Part shown: in pieces, positions 1 to 5,498 of the stretch | Layout of the letters: every line of letters starts with the position of its first letter | Position numbering within the stretch: the first letter of the stretch is position 1 | Assembly: GCA_902783235.1 (NCBI GenBank) | Contig: CACZQG010000033.1 | Coordinates: 1 to 5,501 of the forward strand | DNA from: an uncultured Ruminococcus sp. | GTDB lineage: Bacteria > Bacillota > Clostridia > Oscillospirales > Ruminococcaceae | DNA length: 5,501 nt | Direction of reading: 5' to 3' | The notes under the pieces: generated by a model | What the model was told of the DNA's origin: nothing | Seen by the model: the letters and a program-made list of their open reading frames with translations, nothing else | Databases searched by the model: none | Translations under genes and position numbers: made by a program

Positions 1-56
1 AAGCAGTTCACATATATGTAGTCATTGCCGATGCCGTGCATTTTAGTAAACTTCAT
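1..56 (-). CDS. dapF: Diaminopimelate epimerase, N-terminal fragment (cut by window edge)
   Basis: Only the first 18 codons are inside the window, reading MKFTKMHGIGNDYIYVNC. The K-M-H-G-x-G-N-D-(Y/F) block at residues 5-13 is the characteristic start of DapF, and its Asn11 belongs to the substrate-binding site in known structures (family knowledge). The enzyme converts LL- to meso-diaminopimelate in the cytoplasm, the last step before lysine and the source of the peptidoglycan cross-linking residue. The two catalytic cysteines lie further on, outside the window, so intactness cannot be judged. The ATG at 56-54 is supported by a strong Shine-Dalgarno sequence, AAGGAGGAA on the minus strand (61-69), ending 4 bases before it. 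A promoter at 170-198 suggests its own transcript start rather than dependence on the glycosyltransferase gene upstream. Identification rests on a short but very distinctive segment. Confidence 0.9.
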   Translation of the reverse strand, partial: MKFTKMHGIGNDYIYVNC

Positions 57-88
57 ACGCTTCCTCCTTGACCTTTTATTGGCTGTAA

Positions 89-148
89 CCCTGCCGCAGC
101 TGCCCCATCAATGGCAGGGACATACCATGCTCAGCCGCTGAGATCATG
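89..148 (-). promoter_or_regulatory. Hairpin-rich 5' leader of dapF
   Basis: Between the predicted transcript start (near 163) and dapF lie about 107 nt that can fold. Read on the minus strand, CATG-AT-CTCAG, a CGG loop, then CTGAG-CATG forms a 9-bp stem with a 2-nt bulge (126-148). A second stem pairs CCCTGCC with GGCAGGG (113-119 with 89-95) around a 17-nt loop. Part of that left arm (CTGCC) can instead pair with a nearer GGCAG inside the loop, so two folds compete. The sequence matches no riboswitch class I can recognise: it is too short for a lysine riboswitch and has no T-box motif. Regulation is inference only. Confidence 0.35.
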
Positions 149-169
149 TGCAACGGCTTTAATAATAAT

Positions 170-198
170 AGTATATAATATTTTTGGGAAAAAATCAA
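170..198 (-). promoter_or_regulatory. Sigma-A-type promoter for dapF
   Basis: On the minus strand a -35 box TTGATT (198-193) and a -10 box TATACT (175-170) are separated by exactly 17 bases. Transcription would start near 163 and give a leader of about 107 nt before the dapF ATG. The boxes are close to consensus, and the orientation matches the only downstream gene. Confidence 0.7.
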
Positions 199-218
199 CC
201 TTTTTAAATCAAAAAATC

Positions 219-227
219 ATTATAGCA
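219..227 (-). promoter_or_regulatory. Possible second dapF promoter (extended -10)
   Basis: On the minus strand TGC-TATAAT (227-219) forms a perfect extended -10 element. No good -35 box lies 16-18 bases upstream, so it would depend on the TG extension. It lies upstream of the better promoter at 170-198 and would lengthen the dapF leader. The AT-rich surroundings make a chance match quite possible. Confidence 0.25.
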
Positions 228-264
228 TCATAATAAAGCACTTTTTAAGGCAATATAGCAATAC

Positions 265-319
265 AGCAAAACAGCAGGGGCATAGTCACATCCCTCTGCT
301 GCTTTGCTTTTGTTTTTTT
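265..319 (+). terminator. Strong stem-loop with T tract, plus-strand orientation
   Basis: The left arm 265-280 (AGCAAA-A-CAGCAGGGG) pairs with the right arm 293-308 (CCTCTGCTG-C-TTTGCT). This gives 15 base pairs with one internal A/C mismatch and one G-T pair, around a 12-nt loop. On the plus strand it runs into a T-rich tract (308-319, eleven T in twelve bases). That is the layout of an intrinsic terminator for plus-strand transcription, yet no plus-strand gene lies upstream in the window. On the minus strand the stem is followed only by TTTTGC, so it would end the glycosyltransferase transcript poorly, though it could still stabilise that mRNA's 3' end. No terminator-like alternative for that gene is visible between 201 and 398. 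Confidence 0.6.
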
Positions 320-398
320 ATTTTATATAGTATAAAGAAGAATATATATAGTAAACGACAAATTATATTAAGGCAGCACCTTTAGCAGCTCTAAGCTG

Positions 399-2045
399 TC
401 AGATAGTAACACCTGTCACCTTCCTGAACATATCCGCAGCCTTTCTGTTGTATACGCTGTAGTCAATGTTCATAGGAGGGATACTTCCCTGAGCAAACAA
501 AAGCATACCATCAAGTATCCCTTCACTGGTATCCGGCACTAAAAGACCGCCGTTTTCCCTCATGAATCCCCTGGGTCCCTCAACGTCGGTAGCAAATACA
601 GGCAGTCCCAGCGTATCCGCTTCAAGAAGCACCAGTCCCAGCCCCTCATATCTTGAAGGGAGCATGAACAGGTCGCATTTTTTCAGTACAGGCATAGGGT
701 TTCGCATGGATTTTATCACCACGACCTTTGCACTGCTTTTATTAGCGGCTTCCATTGTTTCTTCAAAAAGCTCGCCTCTTCCCCCGATTATGATAAGCAC
801 GCTTTCCGGGTATCGGGTACAAAATCTCTCAAATGACTTTATCAGCCTGCCGTGAGCCTTTTCGGGAGAAAATCTTCCTATGGTTATAAGCTTCATCTTA
901 TCCGAAGCCAGTATATCCGACAGCTCCTTTATATTTACATTGCTCTGCGTATCTATATCATATTCCAGAGGTCTTTCCGATCTTGCAATAACGCTGGCAA
1001 AATCATGGCAGTTGGGAACCACCACAAAATTCTCACCCATGCTGCCGCTTATTTTCATTGTAGGCTTACGCATATCCTCCGTGACAAGAGCTACATATGT
1101 AAATTCATTATATGCTCTTTTCAGGGTGAACAGATGCTGATTGCCACGGGTCTTTATCTCCTCGGGCATATTATTATGAACAAATATAACATTTCTGCCC
1201 TCAAAGGCACGGAAAAGACTTATCATTCCGTACTCATAACCGGTAAAATGCACCGCACAGCCTACATTTATATGACCGTACAGGCGATCCCATTCACGTT
1301 TATAATGTGCATCCAGCTTTTTGATAATATGGTCACTGTCAATATTCTTTTTAAAATAGAGGTAGTAGCTTATCATCTCTCCCAGAGTAAACATAGGCTT
1401 GCCCTGTATGGGTACGAGATCTACAAGCTTTCTCACATCCTCTATATTATATGAATCATCATCTATGGATTCCCAGCGGAAGGTCAGACAGCATTTTTTC
1501 AGCTCGTCATCATCAAGCTGAGAAAGTATATTCAGCAATGAAGATGTCAGACCGTTCTGCTTCAGAGAGCCGGAATAGATCACAAGTCTTTTTTCTCCAT
1601 CCCCTACTCGTCTGCCCTCGGGCATAAGTCCGTTGAATATTCCGAATACAGCGTTTTTGTCCTCCAGGATCGTGCCATTATATATGCCATACAGTCTGAA
1701 TGCCTCGGCAAATCCCACAGAATTGCTGAAAACTATATAATCCGACAAAAGGTAGGATCGTCTTGCCTTGTCAAAGCTGCAGCTATGCTCATACTTGCCA
1801 AAGGAAATAATGATCTGTCCCGGTTTTTTCACAAACCATTCAGGCAGCACATCATCGGTTATAATGTACCTACAGGTAGAATAATTCTTCATTGAAGGCT
1901 TTCTGATAGCACCGGGTATTGATATTCCGTAACAGTCTCCGCAAATAAGCACGCTTGTTTCATCTATCTTTTTTTTCAGCGTATGCACATAACGGCTCTG
2001 CTTTACAGCATCTGAAACTGCTTTTCTTATAGCTTTGAAATCCAA
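399..2045 (-). CDS. Family GT4 glycosyltransferase with a TagF-like N-terminal remnant
   Basis: A 548-residue protein. Residues 381-515 form a typical GT4 (Glycos_transf_1) nucleotide-sugar-binding domain: GRFSPEK at 390-396 supplies the Arg and Lys that contact the donor phosphates, and EGLGLVLLE at 467-475 is the EX7E motif with Glu467 and Glu475. Residues 151-330 look like the acceptor-side Rossmann half (LVIYSGSLKQNGLTSSLLN at 154-172; HFTGYEYG at 266-273; HNNMPEE at 290-296). Residues about 31-135 resemble part of a CDP-glycerol glycerophosphotransferase (TagF) domain, but SFGKYEHS at 81-88 stands where WHGT-K is normally found. No signal peptide or membrane segment is evident, so it should act on the cytoplasmic face. 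The likely role is adding a sugar to a cell-wall or surface glycopolymer; donor and acceptor cannot be named. The start is TTG at 2045-2043, chosen for its well-placed ribosome site. It has its own promoter and stands alone on its strand. Confidence 0.85.
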   Translation of the reverse strand: MDFKAIRKAVSDAVKQSRYVHTLKKKIDETSVLICGDCYGISIPGAIRKPSMKNYSTCRYIITDDVLPEWFVKKPGQIIISFGKYEHSCSFDKARRSYLLSDYIVFSNSVGFAEAFRLYGIYNGTILEDKNAVFGIFNGLMPEGRRVGDGEKRLVIYSGSLKQNGLTSSLLNILSQLDDDELKKCCLTFRWESIDDDSYNIEDVRKLVDLVPIQGKPMFTLGEMISYYLYFKKNIDSDHIIKKLDAHYKREWDRLYGHINVGCAVHFTGYEYGMISLFRAFEGRNVIFVHNNMPEEIKTRGNQHLFTLKRAYNEFTYVALVTEDMRKPTMKISGSMGENFVVVPNCHDFASVIARSERPLEYDIDTQSNVNIKELSDILASDKMKLITIGRFSPEKAHGRLIKSFERFCTRYPESVLIIIGGRGELFEETMEAANKSSAKVVVIKSMRNPMPVLKKCDLFMLPSRYEGLGLVLLEADTLGLPVFATDVEGPRGFMRENGGLLVPDTSEGILDGMLLFAQGSIPPMNIDYSVYNRKAADMFRKVTGVTI

Positions 2046-2052
2046 TGTTGCT

Positions 2053-2060
2053 CTCCTTAC
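2053..2060 (-). promoter_or_regulatory. Ribosome binding site fixing the TTG start
   Basis: The minus strand reads GTAAGGAG, followed by 7 bases and then TTG. No ATG or GTG with comparable spacing exists nearby in this frame, so this site decides the unusual TTG start of the glycosyltransferase gene. Confidence 0.75.
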
Positions 2061-2131
2061 TTATTGGTGTTTTAAGTAGTATGACGCTTTGAAACATATG
2101 GTCAAAAAATTCCCATTTGTCCTTTAGTATT

Positions 2132-2160
2132 ATTATATACTTAATGGACAGTTTTGTCAA
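2132..2160 (-). promoter_or_regulatory. Consensus sigma-A promoter of the glycosyltransferase gene
   Basis: On the minus strand a perfect TTGACA (2160-2155) and a perfect TATAAT (2137-2132) are separated by 17 bases. Transcription should begin near 2125, leaving a leader of about 80 nt before the TTG start. A full-consensus promoter predicts strong basal expression unless a repressor acts; the palindromes at 2222-2245 lie about 60 bases upstream of the -35 box. Confidence 0.85.
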
Positions 2161-2420
2161 CATAGTGTAAAAGATTTAAAAAAATAAACGAAAAATTTTA
2201 ACAAAAAGAAATAGCGGGGTATGTATATATACAGTAATGTATACAACCATAAATACACAGGTTCTCCTTCACATTCCACCAAACAGCCCTCACAGAGAAA
2301 GTGGGAGAAACATCACGCATATGTTCCTTTAGCTATATCGCCCTGATTCACCATACAGCAGAGGTAAATATCATAAATAATCTTCACGGGGAAAGCCCTA
2401 AACAAGCTAATTTGCCATGA
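2161..2420. other. Divergent intergenic spacer, no gene recognised
   Basis: This stretch separates the two outward-facing promoters. It holds an A-rich segment (2166-2212), the palindrome pair at 2222-2245, and one weak stem (TTCTCC-tt-CAC at 2262-2272 with GTG-GGAGAA at 2301-2309). Every reading frame on both strands is broken by stops within a few dozen codons, and none of the short frames has a ribosome site. No T-box, tRNA or recognised riboswitch is present. Confidence 0.5.
2222..2245. repeat. Two adjacent perfect palindromes (candidate operator)
   Basis: TGTATATATACA (2222-2233) and TGTATACA (2238-2245) are each perfectly self-complementary, share TGTA/TACA ends and have centres 14 bases apart. 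TGTA-N-TACA half-sites occur in operators of several repressor families, so a regulator site for the divergent genes is possible. AT-rich DNA makes such palindromes by chance, and neither overlaps a promoter. Confidence 0.3.
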
Positions 2421-2449
2421 TTGACTTATTGAGGATAATAGTGTATAAT
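2421..2449 (+). promoter_or_regulatory. Sigma-A promoter of glyS
   Basis: TTGACT (2421-2426) and TATAAT (2444-2449) are separated by 17 bases. Transcription would start near 2456, only about 38 nt upstream of the glyS ATG. That distance is too short for a T-box leader. Confidence 0.85.
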
Positions 2450-2494
2450 AATAATGATACAAATTTCATAGCATAAAAAAGTGAGGAATGTATA

Positions 2495-3898
2495 ATGAAA
2501 AACAACGAAAAATCAATGGACAAAATTGTTGATCTGTGCAAATCCAAAGGCTATGTATACCCCGGCTCGGAGATATACGGCGGACTTGCCAACACATGGG
2601 ATTACGGTCCTCTGGGCGTTGAACTTAAAAATAACATCAAAAAGGCATGGATGAAAAAATTCGTGCAGGAAAACAAGTACAACGTGGGACTTGACAGTGC
2701 CATACTCATGAATCCACAGGTATGGGTGGCTTCCGGTCATATCGGCGGCTTTTCAGACCCCCTTATGGACTGTAAAGAGTGTAAGACCCGCCACAGAGCA
2801 GATGATCTTATCGAGGACTTTGACGGAACCAATGTGGCAGGCTGGTCAAATGAGCAGATGTCCGATTATATAAAGGAACACAATATCCCCTGCCCCGACT
2901 GCGGAAAGTCAAACTTCACAGATATAAGACAATTCAACCTGATGTTCAAAACATTCCAGGGTGTTACAGAAAGCTCTAAGTCTGAGCTGTATCTCCGCCC
3001 GGAAACAGCTCAGGGCATCTTTGTGAATTTCAACAATATACAGCGCACTACAAGAAAAAAGGTCCCCTTCGGTGTTGCACAGGTAGGTAAATCCTTCAGA
3101 AACGAGATCACTCCCGGAAATTTTATTTTCCGTGTAAGAGAATTTGAACAAATGGAGCTGGAATTTTTCTGCAAGCCCGGTACGGATCTTGAATGGTTCG
3201 ACTACTGGAGAAGCTTATGCCGTGACTTCCTGTTGGGTCTGGGTCTTAAAGAGGAGAATATCCGCCTCCGTGACCACTCTCAGGAAGAGCTTTGCTTCTA
3301 TTCAAAGGCTACTACCGACTTTGAATATCTGTTCCCCTTCGGCTGGGGCGAGCTTTGGGGCGTTGCCGACAGAACAGACTACGACCTGACACAGCATATC
3401 AAGACCAGCGGCAAATCCCTTGAATATTTCGATCCGGAGACCAATGAAAAGTATATCCCCTATGTGATCGAGCCTTCTCTCGGCGTTGAGCGTCTTTTCC
3501 TCTCCATCGTTACAGAAGCATACGACGAGGAGGAACTTACCTCTACAGACAAGAACGGCAACGAAAAGAAAGAAATAAGAACAGTAATGCGCCTGCACCC
3601 TGCACTGGCACCCTATAAGGCTGCTGTTCTGCCATTAGTCAAGAAGCTGACTCCAAAGGCTGAGGAAGTATTTGAAATGCTCTCCAAAAAGTTCATGGTA
3701 ACATTTGACGAAACAGGTACTATAGGCAAGAGATACCGCCGTCAGGATGAGATAGGTACTCCCATGTGTATCACCTACGACTTTGATACTCTGGAAAAGG
3801 ACGGCTGCGTTACAGTCCGTGACAGAGACACAATGGAACAGGAACGTGTAAAGATCGAAGATCTGGTGGCTTACATCGAAAAGAAAATAGAATACTGA
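2495..3898 (+). CDS. glyS: Glycine--tRNA ligase, homodimeric (alpha2) class II type
   Basis: A complete 467-residue enzyme, near the usual bacterial length. It charges tRNA-Gly with glycine in the cytoplasm, using ATP. The N-terminal catalytic core opens with YPGSEIYGG (22-30) and NTWDYGPLG (33-41), typical of this family. A CxxC pair (Cys93, Cys96) and a second pair (Cys133, Cys136) suggest a bound zinc. Class II motif 2 is visible as [10 protein letters not shown] (201-210) with Arg202 and Glu204, and motif 3 as EPSLGVERL (326-334) with Arg333. [16 protein letters not shown] (366-381) begins the C-terminal anticodon-binding domain, which runs to the end. It is the single-chain type, unrelated to the alpha2-beta2 GlyQ/GlyS enzyme despite the shared symbol. 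The ATG at 2495 has GTGAGG 8 bases upstream (2481-2486); the internal Met8 has none. It has its own promoter and terminator, so it is a single-gene transcript. Confidence 0.97.
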   Translation: MKNNEKSMDKIVDLCKSKGYVYPGSEIYGGLANTWDYGPLGVELKNNIKKAWMKKFVQENKYNVGLDSAILMNPQVWVASGHIGGFSDPLMDCKECKTRHRADDLIEDFDGTNVAGWSNEQMSDYIKEHNIPCPDCGKSNFTDIRQFNLMFKTFQGVTESSKSELYLRPETAQGIFVNFNNIQRTTRKKVPFGVAQVGKSFRNEITPGNFIFRVREFEQMELEFFCKPGTDLEWFDYWRSLCRDFLLGLGLKEENIRLRDHSQEELCFYSKATTDFEYLFPFGWGELWGVADRTDYDLTQHIKTSGKSLEYFDPETNEKYIPYVIEPSLGVERLFLSIVTEAYDEEELTSTDKNGNEKKEIRTVMRLHPALAPYKAAVLPLVKKLTPKAEEVFEMLSKKFMVTFDETGTIGKRYRRQDEIGTPMCITYDFDTLEKDGCVTVRDRDTMEQERVKIEDLVAYIEKKIEY

Positions 3899-3913
3899 TC
3901 TCAGACAACACCA

Positions 3914-3957
3914 CACAAAGACCGCTTTCTTGAGAAGGCGGTCTTTGTGCTTTTTTC
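3914..3957 (+). terminator. Intrinsic terminator of glyS
   Basis: CACAAAGACCGC (3914-3925) pairs perfectly over 12 bp with GCGGTCTTTGTG (3938-3949), and the stem can extend a little into the 12-nt loop. It is followed by C and six T (3951-3956). It begins 15 bases after the glyS stop codon and separates glyS from the next gene. Confidence 0.93.
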
Positions 3958-4023
3958 TTCAATGGTGTACTGTCCCTGTATAACCGCCCGGATATTGTGG
4001 AAGAATCTTTTATGACAAAACAG

Positions 4024-4031
4024 AAAGGCGG
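4024..4031 (+). promoter_or_regulatory. Ribosome binding site choosing the ATG at 4039
   Basis: AAAGGCGG ends 7 bases before ATG 4039. The in-frame GTG at 3997 has no purine-rich site, and the ATG at 4012 has only a weak GGAAGA. This site therefore favours the 374-residue form over the longer ones. Confidence 0.6.
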
Positions 4032-4038
4032 TATAATA

Positions 4039-5163
4039 ATGGAAAACTTATTTGAAGACAGCAGGATAATCGGGGAAAATTCTCCGAAACGATCAGCATT
4101 TATGGGCAACACCATTGGAAGCTGCTTTGGCAAGGTAGCTGTAGGCAGGGACGGCAGAGGGATATCTGCATCTATGGGGCTTATATCCGGAATACTGTCA
4201 GCAGGTGCAGATGTTTATGATGCAGGAGAATGTACCGCTCCGGAGGTATATATGGCTTCAAAGGTGTGCGGATGCGATGTATGCGTATACATCAGGGAGG
4301 ATCCCCTGATAAAAGCAGACATCCGCAGCGTGGGTGGGCTTCCTCTTCTGGAGGACGAAAACAAACGGCTTGACAGCACTCTTAAAACCGAGGAAATGTT
4401 TATTTCACAATACGAGGGCAGGCTTTCCGATATTTCCGGTATAAAGCAGGTATACACCAGCGAGATAGAGGAAAAATTAAAAGGCAGCAGCCGCTACTGC
4501 GTGACCCTGTGCCGTTCGGGGCAGGGAGGCGGAAAAACCTTTTCCTACTCATCCAATAAAGAAGAGGTGACCGTATCTCTCAGCAGTGACGGTACAAAGG
4601 CATCGCTGTTTACAAGCTCCTGCGGATTTATTTCGATGGATGAGCTGGTTCTCATGAAATGCCTGGAGCTGTTTGAAAATGGTGAAAATGCCGCCCTGCC
4701 CTTCCGCTTTCCCTGTATCGCAGACAGCTTTGCAGCAGAACACGGATGCAGGATACTGCGATATTATACTGCTCACAGCAACGGCAATGACAGCAAGGCA
4801 AGAAAGCTGGCATCCCGGCAGCGATTCACCCTTGACGGTGCATTCCTTGCATCCGAGGTGATCGCATATTCTCACAGAAAAGGGATAGGACTTGACAAGC
4901 TGAAAAGCCAACTACCGGATTTTTATACTTCAAAGCGTTTTGTGGAGCTGAAAGAAGAAAAAACCAAAAATATTATGGGAAGATTCAAGGGAAGATTCAC
5001 TCCGGACGGTGCTGTATTTGAACGAAATAACAGCAGAGTGGTAATGCAGCCCTCTGCATCGGGCAAAGGGATCTGGCTTCGTGCCGAGAGCCTTTCCATG
5101 GAAGCGGCGGCGGAGCTTTGTGCCGGGGTCGAGGAAAAGCTGAAAGCTTTTAGTTCGCCGTAA
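4039..5163 (+). CDS. Degenerate alpha-D-phosphohexomutase-like protein, probable pseudoenzyme
   Basis: A 374-residue soluble protein that follows the four-domain order of the phosphoglucomutase/phosphomannomutase/GlmM superfamily but is shorter (members are usually about 440-500). Domain 1: VAVGRDGR at 33-40 is the conserved VGRD-R strand, then GLISGILSAGADVYDAG (47-63) and TAPEVYMA (66-73). Where the catalytic phosphoserine loop TASHNP should follow, VYIREDPLIK (83-92) has no serine. The metal loop DGDADR is replaced by SSDGTKAS (182-189), followed by the expected SMDELVL (199-205). The sugar-contact GEMSGH region appears as ASRQRFTLDGA (258-268). The C-terminal phosphate loop RPSGTEP reads QPSASGKG (337-344), followed by LRAE (347-350). 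Mutase activity is therefore unlikely; a binding or regulatory role is a guess. No promoter is clear, so expression may rely on read-through past the glyS terminator or on a weak promoter at 3956-3984. GTG 3997 would add 14 residues. The remote homology is from motif order alone. Confidence 0.75.
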   Translation: MENLFEDSRIIGENSPKRSAFMGNTIGSCFGKVAVGRDGRGISASMGLISGILSAGADVYDAGECTAPEVYMASKVCGCDVCVYIREDPLIKADIRSVGGLPLLEDENKRLDSTLKTEEMFISQYEGRLSDISGIKQVYTSEIEEKLKGSSRYCVTLCRSGQGGGKTFSYSSNKEEVTVSLSSDGTKASLFTSSCGFISMDELVLMKCLELFENGENAALPFRFPCIADSFAAEHGCRILRYYTAHSNGNDSKARKLASRQRFTLDGAFLASEVIAYSHRKGIGLDKLKSQLPDFYTSKRFVELKEEKTKNIMGRFKGRFTPDGAVFERNNSRVVMQPSASGKGIWLRAESLSMEAAAELCAGVEEKLKAFSSP

Positions 5164-5187
5164 TACGCCATGACCTATTACGGCGAA
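5154..5187. repeat. 12-bp perfect inverted repeat overlapping the stop codon
   Basis: TTCGCCGTAATA (5154-5165) pairs perfectly with TATTACGGCGAA (5176-5187) around a 10-nt loop. The TAA stop codon of the phosphohexomutase-like gene (5161-5163) lies inside the left arm. On the plus strand the stem is followed by a run of A, not T, so it is not a canonical intrinsic terminator. On the minus strand CTAAAAGC follows, also without a T tract. It may mark or stabilise the mRNA 3' end. Confidence 0.75.
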
Positions 5188-5202
5188 AAAAAGAAAAATA
5201 AA

Positions 5203-5412
5203 ATTTAATTCACACTTTTAGCTGCTCTTTGTGCTTAAAACTGCCTGATGCATAAGAGTATGGGCGAAACGAGATTTATTTTACGCTTTATAGCTGCTCT
5301 TTGTGCTTAAAACTGCCTGACGCATAAGAGTATGGGCGAAACGAGATTTAATTTACGCTTTATAGCCGCTCTTCGTGCTTAAAACAGCCTTATGCATAAG
5401 AGTATGAGCGAA
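5203..5412. repeat. Three tandem copies of a 72-bp intergenic unit
   Basis: Copies span about 5203-5273, 5274-5345 and 5346-5412. The common point AGC(T/C)GCTCTT falls at 5220, 5292 and 5364, a constant 72-base step. Measured from those points, the first two units differ at only 2 of 72 positions; the third has about six changes in its first 48 bases and loses similarity after GCGAAA. Every copy keeps CTCTT-N2-TGC and GCA-T-AAGAG flanking a 15-nt loop (a possible 8-bp stem), and copies 2 and 3 also keep TTTaCGC and GCGAAA as an outer pairing. Each unit carries stops in all frames on the plus strand, so it is not a protein repeat. It could be an RNA element, a set of protein-binding sites or an expanding intergenic repeat; I do not recognise the family. 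Confidence 0.9.
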
Positions 5413-5430
5413 AATAAAAGTTTTTGCGGA

Positions 5431-5446
5431 GCTTTTTTCAAAAAGC
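5431..5446. repeat. Small A/T-rich inverted repeat
   Basis: GCTTTTT (5431-5437) is complementary to AAAAAGC (5440-5446), with only two bases between the arms. It sits between the tandem repeats and the large palindrome at the window edge. It lacks a T tract and is not a convincing terminator. Confidence 0.45.
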
Positions 5447-5458
5447 GACCCTTAGCAG

Positions 5459-5498
5459 CTTTTCAGTGCCGGAATTTTTTAATTCCGGCACTGAAAAG
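5459..5498. repeat. 18-bp perfect inverted repeat at window edge
   Basis: The left arm 5459-5476 (CTTTTCAGTGCCGGAATT) and right arm 5481-5498 are exactly complementary around a TTTT loop. The pairing stops at G5458/G5499. No T tract follows on either strand within the window, so although the stem is strong it is not demonstrably a terminator. With the repeats to its left, it may belong to a larger intergenic repeat element continuing past the window. Confidence 0.85.

Noticed and set aside
76..147. A 23-codon minus-strand frame in the dapF leader, considered as a leader peptide
   Set aside because: It has no Shine-Dalgarno sequence, its ATG is only about 17 nt from the predicted transcript start, and it contains no lysine codons, so it does not fit an attenuation peptide.
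382..390. TTAGCAGCT shared with 5452-5460, and a partial AGCTGCT match to the 72-bp units
   Set aside because: The shared words are only 7-9 bases and flanking sequences do not align, so a dispersed copy of the repeat cannot be supported.
1969..1976. A8 run in the glycosyltransferase gene (codons 24-26) as a programmed frameshift or phase-variation site
   Set aside because: The run encodes an ordinary Lys-Lys-Lys in frame, a shift would only give a very short product, and there is no stimulatory structure or alternative frame to support it.
1960..2163. A 67-codon minus-strand frame starting at 2163
   Set aside because: It runs through the -35 and -10 boxes and ribosome site of the glycosyltransferase gene, has no ribosome site of its own and overlaps the real gene in another frame.
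2246..2420. T-box or other riboswitch for glyS
   Set aside because: No T-box consensus is present, and the glyS promoter lies downstream of this stretch, so it is not in the glyS transcript.
4012..4037. Promoter made of ATGACA and TATAAT directly before ATG 4039
   Set aside because: The spacer is only 14 bases and the -10 box abuts the start codon; the same bases are better explained as the ribosome-site spacer.
5281..5397. Minus-strand frames of 14 codons in repeat copies 2 and 3 (M-x-x-AVLSTKS-x-YKA), and 11 codons in copy 1
   Set aside because: None has a ribosome binding site, copy 1 is cut short by a stop, and the similarity follows automatically from the DNA repeat. Two of the codon changes are silent, which is too few to claim coding selection.
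5203..5412. CRISPR array
   Set aside because: The 72-bp units are contiguous and similar along their whole length; there are no short repeats separated by unique spacers and no cas genes.
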